Positions 14,401 to 27,655 of a stretch of 64,000 bases of DNA are shown here, one piece after another; position 1 is the first letter of the stretch; every line of letters begins with the position of its first letter. The DNA comes from Cranoglanis bouderius (taxonomy: Eukaryota; Chordata; Actinopteri; Siluriformes; Cranoglanididae): the NCBI GenBank assembly GCA_023630585.1, contig CM042551.1:20676001-20740000 (forward strand), written 5' to 3'. Below the pieces are notes generated by a model. The model ran no database searches. It saw only the letters and a list, made by a program, of their open reading frames with translations, and was not told where the DNA came from. The position numbers and the translations under genes are program-made.

Positions 14401-15965
14401 GCTTGCGAGGTACACAGACAACCCAGATGAGGTAATGCCACAGTGAAGCTTTTATGAATTGCCTGCTGGGAGGCCACACCCATGAAATATTATCTTTACA
14501 AGAGAGGATCAAACATAGAGAGCCCAGATTTAAGAAGATGCCTCATTGTTCATAAACTCCTCTGAGGCTGTAACGGTGAACATGACTCCCCGTATTTTCA
14601 TGAGGTGCAGCATAAAGGGGTCTGAGGCACTCCAGAGAGCTTAGGAAATGACCTCCAGAGGACTGTCTTACGTGTACCATTTCTCTCATTCAGTTCATTA
14701 TACACTGCTCTTTTTTTTTAGTCCTAAAATTATGATACATTTTTGGAGATGTGAGCAATATTTCCCATTTTATTTCCAGAATAACACATTTTGTTCTTAT
14801 TAAGAGAAGATATTGGCAGTGTAATTACTCACGTCTTCTTTTCCTTACTCACGAAAATAAGCAGTGTGCTGGTGTTTTCAAAATGTCTTTCTTTGGAAAA
14901 GTGGTCCAGATCTCGAACTTGTCTCTAACTGATAATCTAGCAGAGGTATCTGCAGCAGGCACACAGACAGGACAGAGGCAAATCAGTGCTGGATGATCTT
15001 CTGCATACAGATGCTAGGATCTCTGTGCACCAGCGGTTAGCGTGATGCAACACTGGCACATCACGACACGCAGTGGCAAGCAAATGACAGGCTCATCCAT
15101 CAAGACAGGTCGGGAGCCCGCAAAACTTCCCCCAATCACAACAAATGGAGCAGAAGTGCTGAACTGAGACTTCCCCTCTGGTTTGCTTTTTTGTGGATCA
15201 CTAAGCTGCCCTGCACGCCCGTGGCTTTGGTCAAAAAGGGTAAAAATAAGTCGGTGCCATTGTCAGGATAGCTGCAAGGTTTAGGAAAGGAAAATCAACG
15301 TGTCTGCTGCACACTGACAGGAGAACGGCTCACATTTTCCGCCTGTCCGCACCGCTGACCTCCCCAAATTCCTTGGCAGTTTGGATATTAACAGAATTAT
15401 AATGCGGGATTTAGGAAGCCTGTGACTTAATTTCATACTATGAATGCAAAATGAGTACATAAATATTAGAATAATAATAAGACATTTAAAATGGAACGTT
15501 CATTGGCTCTCAGAAAAACCATGATGATGCTCTAGAAGAGTCCCTTCAGCTATATTTTGTGTTATGACGAAACTGTTGCATGAAAAGACAGCAGAAGGAG
15601 AAAATTCCTCCAATGCTACAAGATGCAAGACAGAATAATGGGTTGCGAGTTGAGGTATGAATCTTGTGTAGTATATACCTAGAAGGATACATTGCCTTTG
15701 AAGAAATGAATTATTCCATATGTGGTAAGGGGCTAAAGGACAAGGCATCTGATTTAAGAAATATCCACATTCACAGTCTAGACAATAAACGCATGCACAT
15801 TTTTCTCCAAACGGTTCGCTACAAAGTTTACTTTATGGCAGTGGAAAACAATCATAGATTACTCTGACTTAGATGAATGACTTTTTTTTTCTTAAGCAAG
15901 TTTGTCAGGACCATCACTAATCTTACCCATTATTCCTTTTAGGGAGAAAAATCTTCTGACAGACA

Positions 15966-15999
<34 letters not shown>

Positions 16000-18900
16000 T
16001 GCGCACTATAACCTGAGACAGTCTAGACAGGAGGAAAAACCCGACTGCCTCAATGCAAATAAATGCAACAATGTGATCAAATACGAATTTGTTCCAGAAA
16101 ACGGATCCAAACCACAGTCAAGCACATCTTAAAGGATCAACCTGGACAAACCAAACTGCACGCATCAGACAATCAGATGGAAAGATGTATTGAATGCACT
16201 AAATCAGGGTAAAATACTGTGAGTAAAAACTTCCTGGCATAGCTATGTAACTATATAGATGTCAGCCTTAGTATCAGTCTGAAGATCATCTGGCTGGCAG
16301 GTTATTTGGAAAGAAACATCTCTCCAGATGAAAGATATAGTCTGCCAGTGAAGCTCAGGTTAGTATGCGTGAGAGGTAAGAAAGTCTCTGCCCTCCCTGT
16401 TGGCAATAGGGAGGTTTATCCTTATAGTTTATCCTTAAACATCATTCAAACACAAGTATAGTGCTCATATTATAAATGAAGATGGAACATCACAACATTG
16501 TTCGTAATGTTCTTCCATCTGCACATCAGTCGGGAACGGGATTCAGAGGAGAAAGGCCAGACTGGTTTGAGCTGACAGGATGCCTACGCTACCTCAAACA
16601 AACATTCTCACCATGGTTGTACCATCTCAGAATACACAACATCGAACCTTGAGGTGGATGGGCTACAATAACAGAAGACCACATCAGGTTCCACGCCTGT
16701 TAAACAAGAACAAGAATCTGAGGTTATAATGGGCACGGACTCTCAGAAACTGGATGGTTAGGCATCAACAGCATGAATCCATGAATGTGACCTGTTGAGG
16801 CTGGTGGTGGTGATGTAATGGTGTGGGGAACGTTTTCTTGGCACACATTGGGGCCCTTATTAGCAATCAAGTACTGTTAGAATGCCACAGCTTATCTGGG
16901 AATTGTTGCTGACCATGCGCATCTCTTTATGGCCAAAATTTACCATCTTATAATGACTAAACATATTCATGCGCTTCCAGCATGATGTCACTGGACCTAA
17001 ATGTGGACAGAGCCCTAAAATGTGGTTCAGTAAACAAGTAGTCATTAATGAGCAGAAGACTTTGTTCATGCTGAACTTATTTATTAATCTGACTCTAATC
17101 TGATGGGTCAGATTGTGGTGATGATATGAATCACATACCAGTCGGTGCTGACCTGCATCTGGCTTAAATCTGTAGCCCACTGATAACGCTGACATGATTG
17201 ATGGACTGAGGAACATTTTTCCTCATGACATCTTATCAAAGTAAACTGGAATGGTAAATTAACACATCGAAAGGGAACTACAGTGAGCGCATTAGGAGAA
17301 ACAGAAGAATCAGATCCAGACCCTGATAATGCCTTAAACAGCTGACAGGGGTGTCGTTACGGATGTGGCGTATCCACTGCAAGTTTTGCGGTCCGGGCCT
17401 CTGGTCCCTGTGTGAGCACAGTGGTCTATTAGTAGAGTGTGTGTGATATTTCAGACATTTATGGACGTGTCTGCGTGCTCAGGAAGATCTCTGGACTGGA
17501 GGAATGGAGATGGGGGAAAGGTGGCAGTGTAGGAGGGTGTATGGTAACAGCACACCTTTATCACCCACGCAGATATACGGCTGTCTAATGCAGGGGGATG
17601 ATTGGAGGGACTGACCACCAAAGAGTTTCTCATCAAAAATGAGAAAGAACAGAAAGAAAGAGAGCTATGGGCTACAATCCACCACCTGGGAAAAGACACC
17701 ACACCCACTAACATGCAGGGTCACTGCTGTGCTGAGAATGGTCCACTGTAGATATAATACCTGGTCAGTGGTAGTCCTATGGTGGTCTCTTTCATTGTTC
17801 AACTAGAGGTGGGTTGACAAATTATGCGTAGTAACAGATGGGCCAAAGTCAGTAATTGTATACCTACAAAGTGCAGCTGTACCCAATAAAATTGTCAGCA
17901 AGTGAAGGTACAATGTAGGTGTAACTAGGAGGCTTGTGAGATCATGTGCAATATGCCATCGTCCCATCGTACCCTCTAACTATCTCCAACTGGTGATACT
18001 CTCGCCCGGGGGTGGGGGAAGGGCGTGGCCAGACATACTGTACGTAACGCACCATGTACGTTACACCGTTACAGAGGAATCACATTTAAATTGTCCAATT
18101 TGATAGCCGTTCTCGATATTTGGAATCAAGTCAATATTTTATACAAAGACCTCCACACTAATTGTAAGGGAGTGTATAATATGTACACAGTTTATTGTTT
18201 CTAACAAAAAAAAACAAAAAAAAAAAACAACTGCAAGATTGCTCAGTTTCAAACTTAACATGATGTGTTATAAAGAATCAGACATTTTAAGTTGATGTGA
18301 TGTATGAACTTAACTTGGCCCAGAAATGTTTTCCAGCAACAGGGTCATTTGTGGTGGCACAGGCTGCCGAGTCCATCTAACCCCGAGTGGTGCATTTTGA
18401 CGGCGGCCGAGGGAGACGGGGCACAAGCCGAGAGAGGAGAGCTGCTTAAGCAAAGGCATTTATGGAAGTGGTTCCATAGCATACTCTCATGAAGCAAATT
18501 CAGCAGACTGTGCCTCTTTTCCACAAGTGTAGGTTTGCCTTTCCCTCTAATGGGATCATTTATAATACAAGTAATCTTCACCCCACCGTGGAATTTGTCC
18601 ACTGCTCCACTTTCCATTCACCCCATCCAAACAGAGTGATGCGTCTGCTGAGAGAATGCATGTTGACATTTTGCGAGGTGCGTTCATTTGTACTCGTGTC
18701 GGTGTGGGTTTTGTGACTGGCAGCACGTGGGCCATTAGGAACGCTGCTAATGGCTACCACTAACAGCTTGGTGGAAAAATCAGAAATTGGAAAATGACCA
18801 TGGAATAATATCCAAAACCATGCAGGCTGAGTAAAGAATATTAGAAAATAACTCACGGAAATGTGAATATTTTTCTCAATTGCAGATTCATTTTAACGTA

Positions 18901-19285
18901 CACTGTGCAAAACATCAGAAGAACACATTCTCCATAACTCATGGAAGGATACAGTGCGCTGCCCCTTTAATATCAACCCATGAGATGTTCATATCCTTAT
19001 TACAGTGGAATAACTAAATCCACAGAAGTCCTCCTCTGCTCATTCCTATTTCCAGCCTGTTTATATGCTCAGCACTGTGCAAACGTACCCAAGAGAAAAC
19101 ATGCCATTAAAGGACCTGCGTAACAACGGAAAAGTCGCAATAAGTGCAGTTTCAAACCAGAACAAAAGGCTAATCTAATTGCCTGCGCTCCGTCTCTCTG
19201 CATAAGATCCCACCATTTGATTTATTTGAAGTTCGTGTTGTTGTGACCTTAGCAGGTTCTGTATGTGAGTGAGATACTGTGAATT

Positions 19286-19327
<42 letters not shown>

Positions 19328-22300
19328 GGGGCCTTCAGTTGGTCTGTGTCTGGCTTAAATTAAGCTGACTATGTAGCACCAGCCTGAAAGTGATACAGAG
19401 GCCCATATCCTCAGGGCCTGTCCAGACGGAGACACCCCCGCTGAAGCCCACGCGCTCACAGCAGCCGTGGCTCTGATGGCTGGATCGCAGCAGCTGTGGT
19501 CACGCACAGCACACGCCGAGAGCATAACCCGAGACTGACGGCGCTTTGGCCTGGAGACACATCCCCCAGCTGGAGAAGCATGTCTGGGGAAAGGTGCGGG
19601 GCTGAGAAAGAGCTTTCCGCAGGTGGGGGGGACGGGATTAGATGTCACATCACACTGGGGGAAGTAAGAGAAATCTAATGGCTGTCAGCTGAGAACTTCT
19701 GGTTCTGCTTTAAGGAAAACAAGCAGGTAGACCCCCATATGACAGGATGATAACAAGCGTTGTCATTTGTTGCCCCAGAAGCAAGGCTTTATGAGGTAAC
19801 AAAACGTTCCATGTGAGGAAAGGGCCACTGTGGTCTCACTTAACCCTAATGAATGTCGTCATATTACGGCCTGGTCTGACTTTTAATATATCGTCTGCCG
19901 TATGAAGTTTGCTCCTTAATGCTCACAGGGTCAACGCTCAAGTCCTAAACAGGACTAGTGAGATTATTGTAGTGAACAAAACAAAGAGAAATATATTCAT
20001 TTCACCTCCTTCCTTACAAACCTAACAGAGGAAATGGTTAATACAAAAATAACTACTGACACAATCACACTACATCACGCTTCAGTTGAAGGTTACACTG
20101 CAGAGTTTGACTGATCCTGTCGAAAATATAAAAAGGACCAATATAATATCTTTTAAACCTTGTTTTGCCAAACACATGAAACAAGCATGAATAGTTTTTC
20201 CTTTATTTTTAAAAGGTTGATTATACTATTCTCTGAAGTATCACAAACAAAACGGCTGAACTAAACTATTCCTGTGAAACCCACAGACTGAGACAACCGA
20301 TACTCTTAAGTCTGTTCAGAGAATTAAACTGGGAAGTGAATGGTAAAGCAATTCAGATAAAACTAGTTTCAAGAGGAAATAAAAAAAACTTTAGATTTTA
20401 TTCCAGAGAAATCTAAAAAGAGGAAAAGTATATCCGATTTTTGTACACGACATGAGGAAACCATTATTTGAGTACAATAGTGTTAAAAAAAAAAAAAAAA
20501 AACTACTAATGATTAACTGCTGCTGCTAGTAAAGTGAGTCAAAATCCCTTCTTATAAGGATTAGGCAAATGAGTCGTCTCCCAGTCAGGAGTATAAATCT
20601 CTGTATGTGTAGCAGCCATTAATGTTTTCATTAATGACAATGTGCAAAGTTTCTGTAACACTGTAGGATCACACACACACACACACACACACACCTACAC
20701 ACACACACACACCTACCAACCATAAAGTTTAAAAAAGGACCATTTTTTGATTTGACCTATAGACAAGGTTTTCTTAAGCACAAGTTATTTAGAGAGCAGA
20801 AATAGAGGCTAAACGTTCTTGCTGGAGAGCAGATGGAGGGGGGTGGGGTGAGAGAGAGGGAGAGAGAGAGAGACCAATGATAGATACCACCACTGATACT
20901 GATGATCATGGAGGGTACTGTGGAGCTCTTAAGCTCTCTGGGAAATGAGCTATCCTGTCTGGCTGACCCATTGACTTCAGCTCACATTGTTCATTAATGA
21001 GGCTATGGTTCAGGACAGACTAAACACACACATCTGCATTTATAGGGATTTACTGTGCCCTCAGAACATCTGAGCTTTTGAGCCTTTAAATAAAATTAAA
21101 AAAAAAAAAAAAAAAAATCATTTCTATCCTGGTCGATCTCAAGGCATCATTTGTAAAGACATGTTACAAACCACATCATTATACAGCCAGACTAGGCTTG
21201 ATCTTATATGTTAAAAATTTGGATCTTAAGAATATTGAGAGGGAAATGATTTTTCAACATTTATACCTTAATATTTTCCAGAAATTCTGGGAGCATGCTG
21301 ACATCAATACACAATCCCAAACGGCACAGGATGCCTGCACATGAACTTTAACTTTCAGTATTGTTTTGCAGAGCAGTTTGAATCCGGGATGCGGACTATG
21401 GGTACACCGCTTGTAAAAATAGCTCCACTTTGCATGCTCAAGGGTTTTGGAGGGTTAAAAAGGGGTGTGTATGGGGGTCGGGGGGGGGGGGGCAAAGATC
21501 ATGTACCAGTAACCTGAATGGGTTTAAATGTCCTATCACAGCCACATCGCCAGGGTTCAGTGTCAAAACAGCGACAATAACACTCTATGGACAACATGCT
21601 ACAACATCAAGGCACTTTCACACAGTGTCTAGCCATGGTTTCAATTGGGAACTTTTTTTTTTTTAAATGAGCAGGGACAGTTATTTTCCCCTTCTTCAAG
21701 TGGATCCCAAGCAGAGGGTGGCACTGAGAATATTTATAATGAGAAAAAATGATGCAGGGCTGTCTTTAATATAAAGCTAATTAAAGTCACAGTGTCGAAC
21801 CTTTTTTGGTTGAAAGTGAACAAAAATCAATTATTGAGCAGGCACATAAAATAAATAAATAAATAACCTCACCCCGATTCACAATGGTAAGCTTATAATA
21901 ATGAGAGATGCAGAAAAGATTCAGAGATCTGAAGGGACTGAAGACTGACGCAGAGATGGCTTTTTTTCTGCTGAACAGGGAAGACTCAGTGGCTCAGTAG
22001 GTAGCCAGCTAACACTTGTTCGCTTGACTCATATGTTGTATTTCTTGTTGTATTTGTCTTGCTATGGTCAGTGTGGTAAAATGTGGTTTCTGCTAGCTAT
22101 GACAGACGGCAATTCACCTCTACTTCAAAAAATATATCTCTGCCACCACCGGCGTTGTCTAGTATTGGAGCTAATATACAACCCAACACCTCAAACCATC
22201 AGACTCATCTGAGAAAAGGAGCAGTGCCGAAGCACAACCCACGTAAAAAAAAAAAAAAAAAACTCCGCAAGTAACTTGCAGTTTTATGTTTCCAACAGGG

Positions 22301-25300
22301 ATGGCGATAGAGAGACAAAAGTTCAGTACTGCAGCTTTAAACATGGAACAAGCTGAACAGCATCTATGGACTTTCCCATACAAGGGCCATCTCTTGTGTG
22401 GGGGAAGCAATATTATTTCTAGGAGCCCAGGATTCCTCGTTATGTCCTTATCCCACACGTAACCAAGATCACATGACTCATCTTCAACGACCAAACATAT
22501 CTTGATTAATTTGATATCTAATACTGGATGCTGTTTCTGGTTGATCTAAAAGAGTGTTTGAAGTAATTTATTACTTCAGAGAGAGACAAGTGCCAGCCTG
22601 TCTGTATAGCATTTTGCTTCCATTTGACTAAACCCCTTCGGTTTGAGTCTGCTGAAAGGGTGAGATTTGTGTGCTGCAGTTAAAGCCACCATGAGGCCCA
22701 CATTCACAGAACTGTCTCAAAAGAAACACAAAAGCACATCAGACGGATGTTCACCACACCAAACACCTGGGTCAGTCATATAGATGATCAAGCTGTTAAT
22801 CTGGAAAAAATTATATTTGTGAAATATGCTAATATAAAGTGAGGATTTATAACAGCTGTAGTGGTCATTAAATGAAATCATTTAAAATCAGCCAGCACTT
22901 TGCTGTACAGTATGTAGATGACAAAAACCCATGTCACATGATTATTAAAATAAAAAAATTATTTTGTGATCTTCAAAAGATCTCCAAACCACCGATCATT
23001 CTGTGAATGAAAGAAGTGCTTAAAACACTGGTTTAAATGGAAGTAGCTCTTTTCGTGCTTTCAGTGCACACTCAGACCTGGCTTCTCATTAATGATTCTC
23101 AAACACATGGTGAAAATACAACTGAGGACAATAGAGAATACAGTGAAAGATGTGAACTTGGTGCTAAAACAGTCCAGTAAACGGAGGGTTAAAATAAGGG
23201 AGCCGATAGCTCATCTCAGCTGCCCGCCACCACCATGCTGCCAGCTGGGATATTTGCATAAACAGTGAAGGAGAGGGATGGATAGTGTGAGTGAGGAAAA
23301 GAGAGAGAGAGAGAGAGAGAGAGAGACTACGAGAGGAGGGGTGCATTCACCCCAGACACTCCCACAGCATATAAATCCAAACCATACTGAATTTCTCAGA
23401 GAGAAACCACACGTGGAGCTGAACTCAGAGGAACAGAGCTAGTGGCTGAGGACGTGAGCGGCAGCGCACAGGACAAAGTTTCACAGAAGCCTAAGAAGCT
23501 GTGGATAGACAGACCTAACACAGTGGATGTGAGTAAGGAAGGTAAAAAAAAAAAAAAGAACAATAGTGTCAGTAGAAGCTTTGAGAAAGGAAGGAGGACA
23601 TTTTTATGCTGCTTCAAAAAAAAAAAAAAAAAAAAATATCCAGTGTTCCATGAGGTATCGGCACTGACGTGCACCCCATGCTAGGAAGGAATCAAAAGTG
23701 AGGAGAGTGAGTCACAATCCTGCATGCTGTATAGTTTCTATATACTGCGTGATTGCATGACCAACACTGCATGACTCTGGATCACGTCTGAGATCTGAGC
23801 CCAGTGCGCTCCAGAAGGTTTACACAAAATGTCATTTGCAATGGTGCGTCCAGCCCCAAGCCGTTACCTGTACTCGGACATCTCCATGATGTCTGAGGAC
23901 GAGGAGAACGGCAGCGAGAGCTCGGGTTCAGACGACCGCTCCTTCCGACTGGACACCTCTGGCTACGAGCTCAAGGTGGGCGGCAGGAAACGGAAACCGG
24001 GCAGTGGAGGTGGTGGAGGGCAGATTGGTGGAGTGCTACCAGGCACCACAAGTGGTCCACCAGGTGAGGGACGGCAACGTAACGCAGCCAACGCTCGGGA
24101 ACGAGACCGCACCAACAGCGTGAATACGGCCTTCACGGCACTCAGGACTCTTATCCCCACCGAGCCAGCAGACAGGAAGCTGTCCAAGATTGAGACTCTG
24201 CGCCTTGCTTCCAGCTACATCTCGCATCTCGGCAACGTCCTGTTGGTAGGCGAGGCCTGTGGTGACGGGCAGCCGTGCCACAGCGGTGGACCTTCAGCGG
24301 CCTACTACCATCATCATGGATCACCTACACGAGATTCCGAGAACTCGCAGCCCAAACAGATCTGCACTTTCTGCCTCAGCAACCAGAGGAAAATGGTGAG
24401 TGGCAAGCGCAGATGTCTGCCCTGATAAGGTCTGCAAAGTCAGTGGGCTGTAGGAGGAACCTACTGCATTCAAACTGCAGTTGCATGATGGCTAGGTATA
24501 TAGAGTATATTCTTAGAAAAGTACTTTTTACTGGTTGTAAACTGGCAGAAGCATAAATAGCATGTCAAATCATATGATGCTAAATTAAACTTTTTGAAAT
24601 ACATAGTCATTTTCTCATGAATTGAAACAAGAGTGTTATGGGTGATGCCCGTGTTTAGTATTAACCTTATGATGGGTCACTCCTCACCAAGAATGTTCTT
24701 ACCCTCCGTGTAGAGATGAATCCCAACCTGTAATCTATCATTAAATTAATTTCAGTCATCAAGATATCATCTGAAACACTTACTGGGTTCTCTGAACTCG
24801 AGTTAGTTAAACATCCCGTTTTCTATTACGCTCAGTCAAAGCTGTTACCATTACTTCATCAACAGACTTTACAAAATATCACATTTGCTGCAGGAAAGTA
24901 TTTGATCAGCAAGAAACCGTCAGGCAGCATGCAAACACCCCGTCTGTCTTCCTGCCTCTGATCCTCAGAGTCACCGACCTTAGCCCATAAAGCCAACAGC
25001 ACGGTGCATTAAAAATAAATCTGTAAGTCACACTCCAGCCATGAGGAACACAATAACACCAAACCAAAAACAGAGTGGAAAACGGTCATTTAAACTCACA
25101 CAGCTAACGGAGGTCAGACGTGAAGTACAACATATGCCTGGGACAATTTTGGTCGGCCACGAAGTGGGAAATATTTTAGCTCGATATATAACCACATGAC
25201 TGTGCATTTTGCCCACTCTGAATTTTAAAGCACTAGCAAAATGTAGCTCAGTGACAACAGAGTAAAGTATACACTGCGCAGAAAATACCATGCAAAGAAA

Positions 25301-26197
25301 AATCACGCAAATGTATACTGATCCAGACGTGGTGAATTAAAATATGCATATTTATGACGAATGGGCCGAAGGGAGATATAAATATGCAAATGTAAATGTT
25401 CCGTGAGCTAAATATTAGGCCCACAGCATTGTGGGAACATCTGTCAAGCAGCTCAGCAGCATCCTGAACGATTTACACTCATGGGCTTGTTGTCTTAAAG
25501 TTCTTCCTAACTGCTCAATTAATAACCCTGTCAAGCAAAACACACTGTGAAACCTACTTAAGACTTTTGGGGGGGGGGGGGATTCACAAATGGGCACCAT
25601 GGACAGTGTGGAAATTTAGGGAATATTACAATCATTGTAAATACTGAAACACCTAACCCAAACCTTCTTCACTGAAAGAGTTCACAGGTATGTGTTTCCC
25701 ATTTAACCAAATTTGTCAGGCAAAGTGGAGCAAAACAAATATTTTTATAACTCTAAAAAGGTAAAGGCCTCAGGCATGATCGCAGCATCCAAATCCACCC
25801 CCTACTGACCTCGGCAAATAAAACGAGTGCGCATGTTGTGCTGAAAAACAGACAATTGTGTTGAGGATTTCTGTGCTTTTGAGATATTTAAACCAGACTG
25901 AGGCATGAGATCTCGCCAAACCACACTCTTCAGACCGGCTTATTACACAGCAACACACACTGCTCAGCCAAGACTCACTACTTTATTGTTTCTAAAGAAA
26001 AACATATTGAAAGGACACACATTGAGGTAATATGAATGTTTAATTGTTGCCAGGTTTAATATGTTCGTACTGTGAGATAATCCAGACTGAGGTCAGTGTG
26101 AGCCACCAACTCAATTGGTGACTGGCAAAATGACATCCAGCCTCTGTGTTACTCAAAATATGAGAATAAAAAATAAAACTGATTGTGCTTATGAAAA

Positions 26198-26249
<52 letters not shown>

Positions 26250-26615
26250 TTTTGCCATGACAAACATTTTCCCCAAAGTAAATAATATCTCTGGTTAAAA
26301 GCTGAAGTTGAAATAAAGTGATTGGACAGAGGTGCGTGTGAAAGATTGACACCTGAGGCCTACAATCTCATTTACACAAGCAATAGCCAAGAAATGACAC
26401 GTCATATGAACAAAAGATCTACAAAGATAACAAAAGAGATTTTCCATATTATTTTTTTGTCCAATCTTATTTAAAAACAAAAACAGACACAGATCATTAG
26501 AAGTAAGCGCTTATCCTTACACTATGAAAAATCCGTGTAATGGCTTTAGCAGGTCAGGACAAAGGCTTTAGAAGATGGTGATCACTCAACCGGACACACA
26601 GGATAGAAGGGTGGC

Positions 26616-26671
<56 letters not shown>

Positions 26672-27599
26672 TTTGAGGCATTTTTGAGGCACATCAGAAG
26701 CCTCGTTGTGTTTCCTATCTGAGATAAAGACAGCTGAGCAGGTTACTAATCAACACATGAGCAAGTCCCAGAGCCGTACAGCACTCTGTACATACTCTGT
26801 GTAACTCTTAAGGCGTCCTTCATCACCGGCATACAGAAGAGTGTAACATCGTTTGTGCTAATGGAAGCAAACAGCTGAAGTGATTACACAGCTTTACCTT
26901 CAGAACCCCAGGCGTCAAACCTGCAACACCTTCCCACAGACATCTCCGTAAAACATTTTATTGCCGTACGATCCTACAGCAAGCCTAATGAGGTACAAGA
27001 GAAGAATAAGATCTAAAAGCTCATCCTTCACACTTCATACCTAAAATGCGGCAAAAGAAAATGAAGATAAGAAAAACGGAATCCCTTTTGAAGACTAGCA
27101 GCCAGACAAAACAACAAAAACAGCTCGGCTTTCGAAGCTAGCAAATATTATTACACCCGCTATACACTGCTGGGTCTATTAAGAGCTCGTGATCTAATCT
27201 ACGTCTGCACTCTGCACCAGATACCAAATATGACATCATGACCCGTCAACCTACGAACCCAAATATTTGCGTTATGTCTGAAGTCTAAAGAAAAATACCT
27301 CTGAGCAAGTGAGGCTTCAGCTCCTGAGAATTCAGCACGTTACACGAAATATGAAAAACATACCGACTTTTCTGTCTTTCATGTGATGCTCATAATTACT
27401 ATATCGCAAGTTAAAATTAGTACGGAGAATAAAAAGGGTTTTTGTGTACAGAGAGAAAGACCATCTTTTTGGGGGTGGTTTTAAACTCCGACTTAATGAA
27501 TTAAGTGTTGAGTGTTTTGACTAAAAGCTGCACCTACGGGAGAACCGAGCCTTGCAAATGATGGCATTACATCTGTTCTTGCTCTCAGCAAAGCTCTCT

Positions 27600-27655
<56 letters not shown>

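Larger units (their letters stand above)
10910..23360. other. bop1 intron 3, part between exon 4 and scx
   Basis: This 12-kb noncoding stretch, AT-rich and largely unique-looking, contains (AC)n arrays, a (TCA)n run, a long poly-T (15968-15994), a decayed Tc1 element (about 16500-17890) and several A-runs. A more GC- and CpG-rich patch at about 19380-19660 stands out from its surroundings. Because the stretch lies 5' of scx, parts may act as scx enhancers; that is inference. No protein-coding exon was recognised. Confidence 0.6.

Noticed and set aside
24396..24425. scx as a single-exon gene ending at 24425
   Set aside because: A GTGAGT donor follows the conserved tail, and a phase-matched exon at 27881 supplies the family's normal C-terminus.
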